Below are positions 43,713-52,755 of a DNA stretch of 64,000 bases, one piece after another. The stretch is from NCBI GenBank assembly GCA_964235605.1, contig CAXSCR010000003.1, positions 133,938 to 197,937 of the forward strand. The letters are read 5' to 3'. Numbering within the stretch: position 1 is the first letter of the stretch; the number at the start of each line of letters is the position of its first letter. The translations under genes were made by a program, and so were the position numbers. Source of the DNA: DATCRE01 sp964235605 (GTDB taxonomy: Bacteria > Bacteroidota > Bacteroidia > Cytophagales > Cyclobacteriaceae). Under the pieces are notes generated by a model. The model was not told the origin of the DNA. It saw nothing but the letters and a program-made list of their open reading frames with translations, and did no database searches.

Positions 43713-45267
43713 AATCCACATTATCATGAAGAAATTTGTTATTGCCTAGAATGGTGTTATCATCATTCAAATTATACTTGGATATAAATGGCTCTGATGA
43801 ATGGGGTACATCTTGCATTTTGATACCTCTTCTTAAGTAAGCTGGTAAAGACCATTTTTCACTAAATTCTTCTTTAGTCATTTCTTGTTTACGACTTTGC
43901 TTAAGATGTTCTTTTCTATCAATTGCTTGTTGTTGTAATCTTTGTTTCGTTGAACGTAAACCCATCATACCTTCATTATCTATAACTTGATCAGAATAAT
44001 TTTCTGAGTTGGGATCGAAATCGTCATCTTTAAATAAACTTTCTTCACCATCATCTTCTTCATTTTCATGGAAAGAAGAGTCTACTTTATTAAATGGTCC
44101 TGAAAATGATAATTCACGATCTTCACTTCGTTCATTACCTAAATCGGTTTTATTTTCTTCTTTATTTCTTATTTGAAAATCTTTTTTTTCGTTGACAGAA
44201 TTGTCTGGTGTAAACAGCCACGTTTGTCCACGATCAAGCTCATGAACCTTTTTTGCCGGGTCTTCTTTTTTCACATACATTCTACTCTCGCTAGTAAACC
44301 CGGTTGCAATTACAGTAACACGAATTCTATCACCTAACTCATCATCTACACCATGACCGAAGATCATCTCAGCTTCATCACCTGCTTGGCCTTGTATGTA
44401 CTCTGTTATCTCCGTAAGCTCATCCATTTGTAACTCAGCCTCAACACCAGAGATGATAGAAAGAAGAATCTTCTTTGCTCCCATGATGTCTTTGTTATCA
44501 AGAAGCGGAGATGCCAACGCACCTTCTGCAGCTTTTCTAGCCCTGTTCTCTCCACGTGTTTCTGCTGCTCCCATTACCGCTGCACCTGCATTGTGCATTA
44601 CAGTACGCACGTCTTGAAAATCGACGTTAACATAACCTGCAAGTGTTATAATTTCGGCAATGCCTTTGGCAGCAGTTGTTAATATATTATCAGCTTGCGC
44701 GAATGCCTGCCCAATTGAAAGATTACCATAAATCTCTCGTAGCTTATCATTAAGAATAACAAGCACCGTATCACAATTTTGACGGAAGGCTTCAATACCC
44801 ATCTCGCCTTGCATCATTTTCTTTTTTCCTTCAAAGGAGAAAGGTGCAGTGACGATACCCACCGTAAGGATATCCATATCTTTTGCAATCTTCGCTATAA
44901 CAGGCGCTGCACCTGTACCAGTGCCTCCACCCATACCTGCTGTTATGAAAACCATTTTGGTTCCCACTAACATCTCACGAATTTGGTCCTTGCTTTCAAG
45001 CGCCGCATTCTTTCCTACTTCAGGATTTGCACCACAACCTAATCCTTCTGTTAGGTTAGCACCTATCTGAAGTTTATTTGGTATTGGACTGCCATTAAGA
45101 GCCTGGTTGTCGGTGTTACAAACCACAAACTCAACATCTTTAATGCCTTGCTTATACATGTGGTTAACTGCATTACTACCTCCCCCACCAACACCAATTA
45201 CCTTAATGATTGAGCGTGGCTGACTATGTTTGGGGATTTCAAATTTGTATGATCCGGTTTCAAACAT
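43711..45267 (-). CDS. ftsZ: cell division protein FtsZ
   Basis: 518 residues, ATG start. Tubulin-type GTPase: VIGVGGGGSNAVNHM, the tubulin signature TAGMGGGTGTGAAPVIA, the catalytic loop region FAQADNILTTAAKGIAEI, then a C-terminal globular subdomain to about residue 330 (VTVIATGF). A very long acidic, Gln-rich linker (about 150 residues) leads to a C-terminal peptide of weak conservation; long linkers are usual in Bacteroidota. Forms the Z-ring. Last gene of the division cluster. Confidence 0.97.
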   Translation of the reverse strand: MFETGSYKFEIPKHSQPRSIIKVIGVGGGGSNAVNHMYKQGIKDVEFVVCNTDNQALNGSPIPNKLQIGANLTEGLGCGANPEVGKNAALESKDQIREMLVGTKMVFITAGMGGGTGTGAAPVIAKIAKDMDILTVGIVTAPFSFEGKKKMMQGEMGIEAFRQNCDTVLVILNDKLREIYGNLSIGQAFAQADNILTTAAKGIAEIITLAGYVNVDFQDVRTVMHNAGAAVMGAAETRGENRARKAAEGALASPLLDNKDIMGAKKILLSIISGVEAELQMDELTEITEYIQGQAGDEAEMIFGHGVDDELGDRIRVTVIATGFTSESRMYVKKEDPAKKVHELDRGQTWLFTPDNSVNEKKDFQIRNKEENKTDLGNERSEDRELSFSGPFNKVDSSFHENEEDDGEESLFKDDDFDPNSENYSDQVIDNEGMMGLRSTKQRLQQQAIDRKEHLKQSRKQEMTKEEFSEKWSLPAYLRRGIKMQDVPHSSEPFISKYNLNDDNTILGNNKFLHDNVD

Positions 45268-45370
45268 GATATTATTCTTTTAAGTGGTTGTTCGTTTAAT
45301 TACTGGCTATATAATTTTAGCCTTTGGTTTTTGATGTGTCAATGCTTAACGAGGTAATTACGATAACCCA

Positions 45371-45405
45371 ATCTGCACATTTGCACATTGATAATTGACA
45401 ATTAA
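45371..45405. repeat. degenerate word repeat between ftsA and ftsZ
   Basis: CTGCACATTTGCACATTGATAA plus ATTGACAATTAA: doubled TGCACATT and AATTG words ending at the ftsA stop codon. Confidence 0.5.
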
Positions 45406-46716
45406 TCAGTATTCGTTTTTACTATCAAGATCATCGATCAACAAACTTTTGGTTTTATTGAGAATGTCGTTGAAGAAATTCTTTGAAGAGACAAGCGGCT
45501 TCTTCACTTTAGCCACGATCTTAACTACTTCGCGAGCCTCCTTGTAGCGATCTTCTCTTTCATCAAGGGAGCGGAAACCGGAGAGCACAAGACCAACAGC
45601 TGTTGCGTACATAGGACTTTTAACAGCCTCTATTTTGCCTTTGCCCAGATGCTCATTCGGATAACCGATGCGGGTGTCCATACCGGTCATGTATTCAACT
45701 AATTGTTTCAGGCTGCTGAGTTGTGCACCGCCACCCGTGATAACGATACCACCAGCAAGTCGATTCTCAAATCCTGAATTTATAATTTCGGTATGTGCCA
45801 TTTCAATGATCTCCTCCATTCTAGCTTGAATGATGTTCGAAAGATTCTTTACAGAAATTTCTTTCGATGCACGATTTCTTATTCCAGGTATAGAAACAAT
45901 TTCATTGGGACTAGCTTCTTCTGCTATGGCTTTTCCAAACATGGTTTTTAAGCGCTCTGCTTGTTGCGGCAGAACCATAAGACCTTGCTTGATATCATTG
46001 GTAACAATATTTCCACCGAATGGAATAACTGCTGTATGACGAATTATATTATCATAAAATATGGCGATATCAGTTGTACCACCACCAATGTCAATCAAAC
46101 AAACACCCGCTTCCTTTTCTTCTTCGCTCAGTACAGCAAGACTTGAAGCTAAGGGTTCAAGTATAAGATCGGAAATTTCCAGATTACCTCTGCGTACACA
46201 TTTATTGATGTTATTGATTGCATTTGTCTGCGCGGTGATGATATGAAAATCAGCTTCCAATCTAACACCTGACATACCCACAGGTTCCTTAATGCCATCT
46301 TCATAATCTACCATGTAATCTTGTGGCATTACGTGGATGATCTGGCTTCCTGGCGGAACAACCATGCGATACATATCTTGTGTAAGACGTTCAACATCAT
46401 CTATTGCTATCTCATCTTCTTTAGAAGATCTGGTGATACCACCGTGTTGAATAAAGCTCCGAATGTGTTGGCCTGCGATGCCTACATTAACCACACCTAT
46501 ATCAATGCCTGATTGATCACTTGCCTCTCTCATTGCTTTTTCAATAGCATGCACTGTCTTATCAATATTATAGACAATCCCTTTTACGACGCCTTCTGAT
46601 TCAGCTTTGCCCATGCCAAGTACTTCTAACTTGCCAAATTCATTTTTGCGTCCAACGATAGCACAAATTTTTGTTGTGCCTATGTCGAGCCCGACTACTA
46701 TTTTTTCATTTTCCAT
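45406..46716 (-). CDS. ftsA: cell division protein FtsA
   Basis: 436 residues, ATG start. Actin-like fold: phosphate-1 VVGLDIGTTKICAIVG, the 1C domain in place of actin 1B (SFIQHGGITRSSKEDEIAIDDVERLTQDM), phosphate-2 VCLIDIGGGTTDIAIF, adenosine GGIVITGGGAQLSSL. It anchors FtsZ to the membrane; the C-terminal amphipathic tail is near KTKSLLIDDLD. Order ftsQ-ftsA-ftsZ is conserved; 167 bases of word repeats separate it from ftsQ. Confidence 0.96.
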   Translation of the reverse strand: MENEKIVVGLDIGTTKICAIVGRKNEFGKLEVLGMGKAESEGVVKGIVYNIDKTVHAIEKAMREASDQSGIDIGVVNVGIAGQHIRSFIQHGGITRSSKEDEIAIDDVERLTQDMYRMVVPPGSQIIHVMPQDYMVDYEDGIKEPVGMSGVRLEADFHIITAQTNAINNINKCVRRGNLEISDLILEPLASSLAVLSEEEKEAGVCLIDIGGGTTDIAIFYDNIIRHTAVIPFGGNIVTNDIKQGLMVLPQQAERLKTMFGKAIAEEASPNEIVSIPGIRNRASKEISVKNLSNIIQARMEEIIEMAHTEIINSGFENRLAGGIVITGGGAQLSSLKQLVEYMTGMDTRIGYPNEHLGKGKIEAVKSPMYATAVGLVLSGFRSLDEREDRYKEAREVVKIVAKVKKPLVSSKNFFNDILNKTKSLLIDDLDSKNEY

Positions 46717-46754
46717 GGCTGTATACTTAATTTTTTTATAGTGGTTGTTTTTTT

Positions 46755-46886
46755 AAGCTTCTAGTTACTAGCTGCTATTTGCTAGCTTGTGTGTGCTGTT
46801 AATTTTAATTTATAATTTGTACCTCATTGTGTAATCTTCAAATATTTACCTTCGTTCCTCGTTCCTCGTCAATCGTCCCTCGTCTT
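46755..46886. repeat. degenerate word repeats between ftsQ and ftsA
   Basis: Two patches: 46760-46795 built on CTAGTTACTAGCTGCTA and GCTAGC words (shared with the 63.6-kb repeat), and 46851-46886 built on TTCGTTCCTCGTTCCTCGTC and CGTCCCTCGTC, ending at the ftsQ stop. Confidence 0.65.
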
Positions 46887-47649
46887 ACTCCGCAACTATT
46901 TGTCCTTCATATTGTAAGTTGACGCGCTTATATTTACTCCATCCTTTAGTAGGAAGAATTTCTTTATAAAATATTTTTAGTTTCTTAAACTTTGCTCCCA
47001 CATTGTCGGGTTGGCCAAATTCTATTAGCTCATCTCCTACTTGTGGATATAGGGTAATATTCGCTTTGGTGTCAATATCCAGTTGCGCTACTTGCGCATT
47101 CCAAAACTCATCGTCACGAATGGTATTGATCATGGCAATTAGCTCCTTACCTTCTTCACTCAAATTAAGATTCTCTTGTTGTAATAGTTTACGTACATAC
47201 AATCCGCTTATTAGAACAACACGTGTTGAGAATTTTTCTGATACAGGCATTATTGTTCCATCTTCAGCGATATAACCATCAGGGCCATCATTACGAACTA
47301 TACGGGCAATTGGTCTTCTGAGCTCCACCTTCACTACTAAATTACCTTTGATGTCAGTGTACAACTGCGCATCTTTTACAAAACGATCACCTCTTATTTT
47401 CTTTTCGATTGCTTTTAGTCCTACTTTATTTATGCCCGCACCGCGCAAATTTTCCTGGCTGATGTTCATTAAATGCATAATGTCACTCTCATCTAAAAAA
47501 TGATTTTCATTGATGTTTTCTATTTTAATCTCAATATCTTGTATAGCAACACTTCCTTGCTTACGTTCAGTGAACGCAATCAAAAAGAGTACCACCAGCA
47601 CTACTGCTGTGATCTTCATTTCACGCTTTATGTTTAACTTAAACTTCAT
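46885..47649 (-). CDS. ftsQ: cell division protein FtsQ/DivIB
   Basis: 254 residues, ATG start that overlaps the murC stop by 11 bases (translational coupling). One N-terminal membrane span (ITAVVLVVLFLIAF), a POTRA-like segment (NENHFLDESDIMHLMNISQENLRGAGINKVGLKAIEKKI), then a beta domain (GNLVVKVELRRPIARIVRNDGPDGYIAEDG). Bitopic periplasmic division protein that binds FtsL partners. Sequence conservation is low as always; position supports the call. Confidence 0.93.
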   Translation of the reverse strand: MKFKLNIKREMKITAVVLVVLFLIAFTERKQGSVAIQDIEIKIENINENHFLDESDIMHLMNISQENLRGAGINKVGLKAIEKKIRGDRFVKDAQLYTDIKGNLVVKVELRRPIARIVRNDGPDGYIAEDGTIMPVSEKFSTRVVLISGLYVRKLLQQENLNLSEEGKELIAMINTIRDDEFWNAQVAQLDIDTKANITLYPQVGDELIEFGQPDNVGAKFKKLKIFYKEILPTKGWSKYKRVNLQYEGQIVAE

Positions 47650-49033
47650 AGCGTGTAGTCAACATATTTTTAATGGGTTCAACAAAAGTATCAATATCAC
47701 CCGCACCTATAGTAACAAGAACTTCAACATCAAGCTCACCCAGTTTCTCCATAAGATCACTCTTATTACATCTAATCTTTACCGGGCTCGTAACATTATT
47801 AAAAATCATATCAGAATCAACACCAGCAATTGGCAACTCGCGTGCAGGATAAATATCCATAAGTAATAACTCATCAGCCATGCTCAAGGTTTTTGAGAAT
47901 CCTTCTGCAAAATCGCGTGTGCGAGAGTATAAATGTGGCTGAAAGATTACCGTTAGTTTACGTTGGGAGTACATAGACTTCATGGATCTTAAAAATGCTT
48001 CAATCTCTGTAGGATGATGCGCGTAATCATCTACATAAATTACTTTTCTGTCTTTGATTACAAATTCAAATCTTCGTTTTACTCCTGTGAATGATTCCAG
48101 CGCCTTTTTTATGGTAGGCACATCAACACCAGCTAAGTGCGCAGCAACAGAGGCAGCAATAGCATTTTCAATGTTATGAAAACCGGGGACACCGAGCCTG
48201 ATATGTTGAACCTTCCCGAAACCGTGAAGATCAAACTCAAAAAATCCGCTTTTGGCGGTAATGTTGCCGGCAAAAAACTGTCCCCGGCTCATGCTATAAA
48301 TGCTTTTCGAAACGTGTGTAACGCCTTCTGTTAATAACTCGTCAATCGATTCGTGAATAATTAATGAGCCGCCTTTATTGATTTGTTTAATGTAGTCTTT
48401 AAATGAGGTAATTAAACTTTCATGATTGCCATAGATGTCAAGATGATCTGCATCAGCAGAGGTTATTATGGCAATTTCAGGAAACAAGCGAAGGAATGAA
48501 CGATCAAATTCATCTGCCTCTGCTACTACGATTGTGTTTTTATTTACATCACCTTCCATTACGAGATTAGATGAATAATTGGTTGTTATCCCGCCAAGAA
48601 AGGCAACCATACTTTTTCCAGCTGTTTTTAAAATATGCGCTACCATGGAAGATGTTGTTGTCTTGCCATGTGTACCGGCGATACCAATTGTTTTATAGCC
48701 CGTTGATATAAGACCCAGCACCTCGGCGCGTTTCATGATGGTATAACCCTGTGCTTTTAAAAAAGCATGCTCTTTATGGTCTTGTGGAATAGCTGGGGTA
48801 AACACCACTAACGTCTTTTCTTTTTCATCTTTAACTTCTTTAGGTATCAGATTCACGTTATCTTCGTAGTGAATAGACATCCCTTCATCAGATAGAGAAA
48901 TTGTAAGTGTTGTTGAAGTTTTATCATAACCTGATACCCTCATACCACTTTTAATAAACCACCTAGCCAGGGCACTCATACCTATGCCACCAATTCCTAG
49001 GAAATAAATATTTTTATATTGTTCTAATTTCAC
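47639..49033 (-). CDS. murC: UDP-N-acetylmuramate--L-alanine ligase MurC
   Basis: 464 residues from a GTG that overlaps the murG stop (GTGA). N-terminal UDP-binding Rossmann NIYFLGIGGIGMSALARWF, P-loop GIAGTHGKTTTSSMVAHIL, a DADHLDIYGNHE metal-site segment, FTGVKRRFEFVI and DDYAHHPTEIEAFL, all as expected. Adds L-Ala to UDP-MurNAc in the cytoplasm. Tight coupling to murG and ftsQ. Confidence 0.97.
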   Translation of the reverse strand: MKLEQYKNIYFLGIGGIGMSALARWFIKSGMRVSGYDKTSTTLTISLSDEGMSIHYEDNVNLIPKEVKDEKEKTLVVFTPAIPQDHKEHAFLKAQGYTIMKRAEVLGLISTGYKTIGIAGTHGKTTTSSMVAHILKTAGKSMVAFLGGITTNYSSNLVMEGDVNKNTIVVAEADEFDRSFLRLFPEIAIITSADADHLDIYGNHESLITSFKDYIKQINKGGSLIIHESIDELLTEGVTHVSKSIYSMSRGQFFAGNITAKSGFFEFDLHGFGKVQHIRLGVPGFHNIENAIAASVAAHLAGVDVPTIKKALESFTGVKRRFEFVIKDRKVIYVDDYAHHPTEIEAFLRSMKSMYSQRKLTVIFQPHLYSRTRDFAEGFSKTLSMADELLLMDIYPARELPIAGVDSDMIFNNVTSPVKIRCNKSDLMEKLGELDVEVLVTIGAGDIDTFVEPIKNMLTTRYEV

Positions 49034-50169
49034 TTTGTCTGGATTAATTTCTCTATTTCATTTACTATATCTATAGTGGCATTTGGTTTGGCCAGCTTAC
49101 CAATGTTCTCGCTAAACTTTTGAGCACGTTGGTCATCAAATACTAATCTCAAACCCTCATCTACCAATAAGTCATTTGCATCTTTATCTGCAATCATTAA
49201 GGCGGCATTTTTATTTACTAGCGCCATTGCATTCTTAGTCTGATGATCTTCAGCAACGTTTGGTGATGGGACTAGAATTGCAGGCTTCATAGCGATGCAT
49301 AATTCAGAAACAGCCAGTGCTCCTGATCGCGAGATCACAACATCAGCTGCAGCATAAGCCAAATCCATTTCACGAACAAAGTCTTGAACGCGTATGAAAA
49401 ATAAATTACGATTGCCTAATAGCGCCTTATAAGATTCATAATAAATTTTACCAGTTTGCCAGATTACTTGTACTTGAGCATCTATTAATTTATCAATGCC
49501 GGCAAGAATACTTTCATTAATAGTACGTGCACCCAGGCTACCGCCTATAATTAAAATTGTTCTTTTATCGGCCGAGAAACCAAAATGAGCTAATCCTTTT
49601 TCACGCTTATCAGCAATGGTTAAAATATCTTTCCTAACAGGATTACCAGTTACTACAATTTTATCTTTTGGAAAATACTTTTCCATTCCTTCATAGGCAA
49701 CACAAACTTTACTCACTTTCTCCGCCACTTGCTTATTTGCTAAACCAGCAAATGAATTTTGCTCTTGTACAATGGAAGGAATACGAGCCCTTGTTGCCGC
49801 TAACATGATTGGGCCGCTTGCATACCCGCCTGTACCAATTACTACTTGTGGTTTAAACCGTCTAATTACACCCACTGCTTTAACATAACTTACAATGAGC
49901 TTTACTGGAAAAAGTAAGTTCGATAACTTCAGACTTCTTTGAAGACCGCTGATCCATAAGCCGACAATTTTATATCCTGCTTCAGGTACACGGGTCATCT
50001 CCATCTTTCCTTTAGCACCTACAAAAAGTATTTGTGCATCCGGGTGACGTTCTCTAAACAAGTTAGCAATGGCTACCGCAGGAAAAATGTGTCCGCCGGT
50101 TCCTCCGCCACTGATGATGATTCGATATGGTTTTGTTTTGGTTATAATTTTATTTTTTAAGTAGCCCAC
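49030..50169 (-). CDS. murG: undecaprenyl-PP-MurNAc-pentapeptide GlcNAc transferase MurG
   Basis: About 379 residues. No ATG is available at the expected place: the frame opens with TTG (50175) or GTG (50169) and runs GYLKNKIITKTKPYRIIISGGGTGGHIFPAVAIAN. I took the GTG. Other motifs: VIGTGGYASGPIMLAA, QEQNSFAGLANK, IIGGSLGARTINESI, SRSGALAVSEL, and SPNVAEDHQTKNA. Makes lipid II at the inner membrane. The start region abuts a word repeat (50176-50234), which may have displaced the original start. Confidence 0.95.
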   Translation of the reverse strand: MGYLKNKIITKTKPYRIIISGGGTGGHIFPAVAIANLFRERHPDAQILFVGAKGKMEMTRVPEAGYKIVGLWISGLQRSLKLSNLLFPVKLIVSYVKAVGVIRRFKPQVVIGTGGYASGPIMLAATRARIPSIVQEQNSFAGLANKQVAEKVSKVCVAYEGMEKYFPKDKIVVTGNPVRKDILTIADKREKGLAHFGFSADKRTILIIGGSLGARTINESILAGIDKLIDAQVQVIWQTGKIYYESYKALLGNRNLFFIRVQDFVREMDLAYAAADVVISRSGALAVSELCIAMKPAILVPSPNVAEDHQTKNAMALVNKNAALMIADKDANDLLVDEGLRLVFDDQRAQKFSENIGKLAKPNATIDIVNEIEKLIQTK

Positions 50170-50175
50170 GCACAA

Positions 50176-50234
50176 TTTTAACTTTCTATATTCTATTAAC
50201 TCCTATTAACTTTTAACTACTAACTACTAACTAC
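50176..50234. repeat. degenerate word repeat between ftsW and murG
   Basis: Reading on the plus strand, TTCTATTAACTCCTATTAAC, TTTTAACTACTAACTACTAA and CTACG: AACTACT/TATTAACT words in direct orientation, filling the whole junction from the murG start into the last codons of ftsW. Confidence 0.65.
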
Positions 50235-51409
50235 GCCGCCTTTGCAGCCACATTCTTACTCTCTTTCGCTTCCAAAGTTTGTGTTGGTTGTTTGTAAGTC
50301 TCATCGCGTTCGCCACGACTCACACTTAATATTATTCCGATGGAAAGGCCAGTAAAAACCATGGATGTACCACCCATAGAAATCAATGGCAATGGCTGAC
50401 CTGTTATTGGACCTAGGCCTACAACAACACCCATGTTAACCATGGCCTGGCAGACCAAATCGAAACTCAATCCTGCCGAAAGCAATCCACCAAATGCACG
50501 TTCACTATTATAGGCGGCTTTCATTCCCCGATGAAGAAGAATGAGATACAATACCAATACAATCACACCACCAATCATTCCATACTCTTCGATAACAATA
50601 GCATAAACGAAATCTGAATAAGGATGTGGAAGGATGTTTCTTTGATCACTATTTCCTGGACCTTTACCTACCACACCACCAGTAGCTACAGCAATGCGTG
50701 CATGTTTAGCTTGAAATGGTAGTTCATTATTATTAACGAAACTTAGAATGCGGTTCTTTGCTGTTTCACCACGTACACCAAACTTAATAGCCAATGCACC
50801 AAATAATATCCCTACAAAAATCAACATTGCCAGATACTTAGTAGGTACACGCCCAATGAACATAATTAACATGCAAGTGATAAGAAGCAAAACAGCCGTT
50901 GATAAATTGGTTAATGCAATCAAGCCGCAAATTACGCCACACCAAAATAGTATTGGAATAAGCGAAGCTTTTATGTCATCAATATTTTGTTGACTTTTTG
51001 AAAGCATACTAGCCAGATTCACTATCAATGCAAGACTAGCGAAATCTGAAGGCTGAAAAGATCCAATCACCGGAATGCTAATCCACCGCGCTGCATCATT
51101 TAAGCTAACTCCATTTGTAAAAGTATAAATGAGCAACGGTATGCTAACCCACAAAGCAAGTTTAGAGATCCTAGAGTAATATCTGTAATCAACTTTGTGA
51201 GCAAACCACATAGCCGCTAAACCGACAAATACGGTAATGGTATGCTTTAATAAAAAGCTCTCCGGACTTTGAGTCCTTTTATAAGCTAAGGTTCCTATTG
51301 AGCTATACACAACTAAAATACTGATCAACGATAAAGCAAATACAACCGCCCAGATTACCCGGTCGCCTTGTAAATTTTTATCAGCCCATTCTTTAAACTT
51401 AAACATCAT
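50231..51409 (-). CDS. ftsW: lipid II polymerase FtsW (SEDS family)
   Basis: 392 residues, ATG start overlapping the murD stop (ATGA). SEDS membrane protein with about ten spans: DRVIWAVVFALSLISILVVYSS, HKVDYRYYSRISKLALW, NDAARWISIPVIGSFQPSDFASLALIV, IVIEEYGMIGGVIVLVLYLIL, PITGQPLPLISMGGTSMVF. Polymerises glycan at the septum with the FtsI-type transpeptidase encoded upstream. The last residues (AAKAA) lie in the word-repeat patch. Confidence 0.95.
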   Translation of the reverse strand: MMFKFKEWADKNLQGDRVIWAVVFALSLISILVVYSSIGTLAYKRTQSPESFLLKHTITVFVGLAAMWFAHKVDYRYYSRISKLALWVSIPLLIYTFTNGVSLNDAARWISIPVIGSFQPSDFASLALIVNLASMLSKSQQNIDDIKASLIPILFWCGVICGLIALTNLSTAVLLLITCMLIMFIGRVPTKYLAMLIFVGILFGALAIKFGVRGETAKNRILSFVNNNELPFQAKHARIAVATGGVVGKGPGNSDQRNILPHPYSDFVYAIVIEEYGMIGGVIVLVLYLILLHRGMKAAYNSERAFGGLLSAGLSFDLVCQAMVNMGVVVGLGPITGQPLPLISMGGTSMVFTGLSIGIILSVSRGERDETYKQPTQTLEAKESKNVAAKAA

Positions 51410-52755
51410 TTCTCTATTTCCTGTTTTAATTCTAAAACCGCTTTGCGAAACTGATCTCCTCTATCTTCATAGTTTTTAAAAAGATCAAAACTTGCACAAG
51501 CAGGAGAAAGTAAAACCACATCTCCTTGTTGTGCCTCTTCCAGGGCTAAACGCACAAGATCTTTTACACTTTGCGTTTCCTTAATTGTAGCAACGACGTC
51601 ACTAAATGCTTTCTTTAATTTGTCATTTTCTTTACCTAGACAAATTAAAGCACGTACTTTTTTCTGAACTTGATCCTTGATGATGTTGTAATCATTTCCC
51701 TTATCAACACCACCTGCTATCCACACCAATGGTTTTTCATAGCTGCCCAGCGCATATACAACAGAGTCTACGTTTGTTGCTTTTGAGTCATTGATAAACT
51801 CTACACCATTGATGGTAGCTACCGACTCCAATCTATGCGGCGCGTTCTTAAATGTCTTTAAACCTGATTTTATTTTTTCAACACCGACTCCTGCAAGATT
51901 CACTGCAGTAACCGCGGCCATTGTATTGATTAAATTATGTGGTCCGTTCAATGTTGTTTCACGCTGTGCTATACCGAACTTTGTATTCAGATTGAACTGC
52001 ATCTGCGTGCCATCAAAATGCACAATTGAAGTTATGTTTTTTAGTGAGACCGGTAGTTTTGCCGGTTGAATATTACGTTGCGATACTTCTTTAGCGATCA
52101 CTTCATCTTCACTATAGTAAATAAAGTATTGATTAGCAGTCATGTTTTGGATTATCTGCAACTTAGCGTCTACATACTTTTGCATTGTATACGCATAGCG
52201 ATCTAAATGATCAGGTGTTATATTCAATAAGATGGCTATTTCAGGTTGGAATTTTTTAGTTCCATCTAACTGAAAGCTGCTCATTTCTAATACATACCAG
52301 TCGAATTTCTTCTCAACTACTTGTCTCGCCATGCTAAAACCAACATTCCCTGCAAGCGCTACATTGATGCCTGCTTCTTTCATCAGGTGATACGTCAGCA
52401 GCGTAGTTGTTGTCTTACCGTTTGTTCCTGTTATGGCTATTATTTTTGCGTTTGTGTAACGCGATGCAAATTCAATCTCATCTATTATAGGTATTCCAGC
52501 CGACTTTAACTTTTTAATAATGTCTGCTTTATCAGGTATACCCGGGCTCTTAATGATAAGTTGAGCATTTAAAATTTTATCTTCTGTGTGTTGTCCTTCT
52601 TCAAATGCTATGCCTTGTTGCTGCAACTCCGCTTTGTATTTATCTTTTAATTGACCCTGGTCAGATAAAAAAACATCATAGCCCTTCTCTTTCGCAAGAA
52701 GCGCTCCTCCTGTTCCACTTTCTCCTCCTCCTAATATGGCAATGCGGTCTCTCAT
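51406..52755 (-). CDS. murD: UDP-N-acetylmuramoyl-L-alanine--D-glutamate ligase MurD
   Basis: 449 residues, ATG start overlapping the mraY stop by 4 bases. Motifs: AILGGGESGTGGALLA, IKSPGIP, P-loop AITGTNGKTTTTLLTYHL, LNITPDHLDRY, NDSKATNVDSVVYAL and LLSPACASFDLFKNYEDRGDQF. Adds D-Glu to the precursor. Part of the tightly overlapping run mraY-murD-ftsW. Confidence 0.97.
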   Translation of the reverse strand: MRDRIAILGGGESGTGGALLAKEKGYDVFLSDQGQLKDKYKAELQQQGIAFEEGQHTEDKILNAQLIIKSPGIPDKADIIKKLKSAGIPIIDEIEFASRYTNAKIIAITGTNGKTTTTLLTYHLMKEAGINVALAGNVGFSMARQVVEKKFDWYVLEMSSFQLDGTKKFQPEIAILLNITPDHLDRYAYTMQKYVDAKLQIIQNMTANQYFIYYSEDEVIAKEVSQRNIQPAKLPVSLKNITSIVHFDGTQMQFNLNTKFGIAQRETTLNGPHNLINTMAAVTAVNLAGVGVEKIKSGLKTFKNAPHRLESVATINGVEFINDSKATNVDSVVYALGSYEKPLVWIAGGVDKGNDYNIIKDQVQKKVRALICLGKENDKLKKAFSDVVATIKETQSVKDLVRLALEEAQQGDVVLLSPACASFDLFKNYEDRGDQFRKAVLELKQEIEK

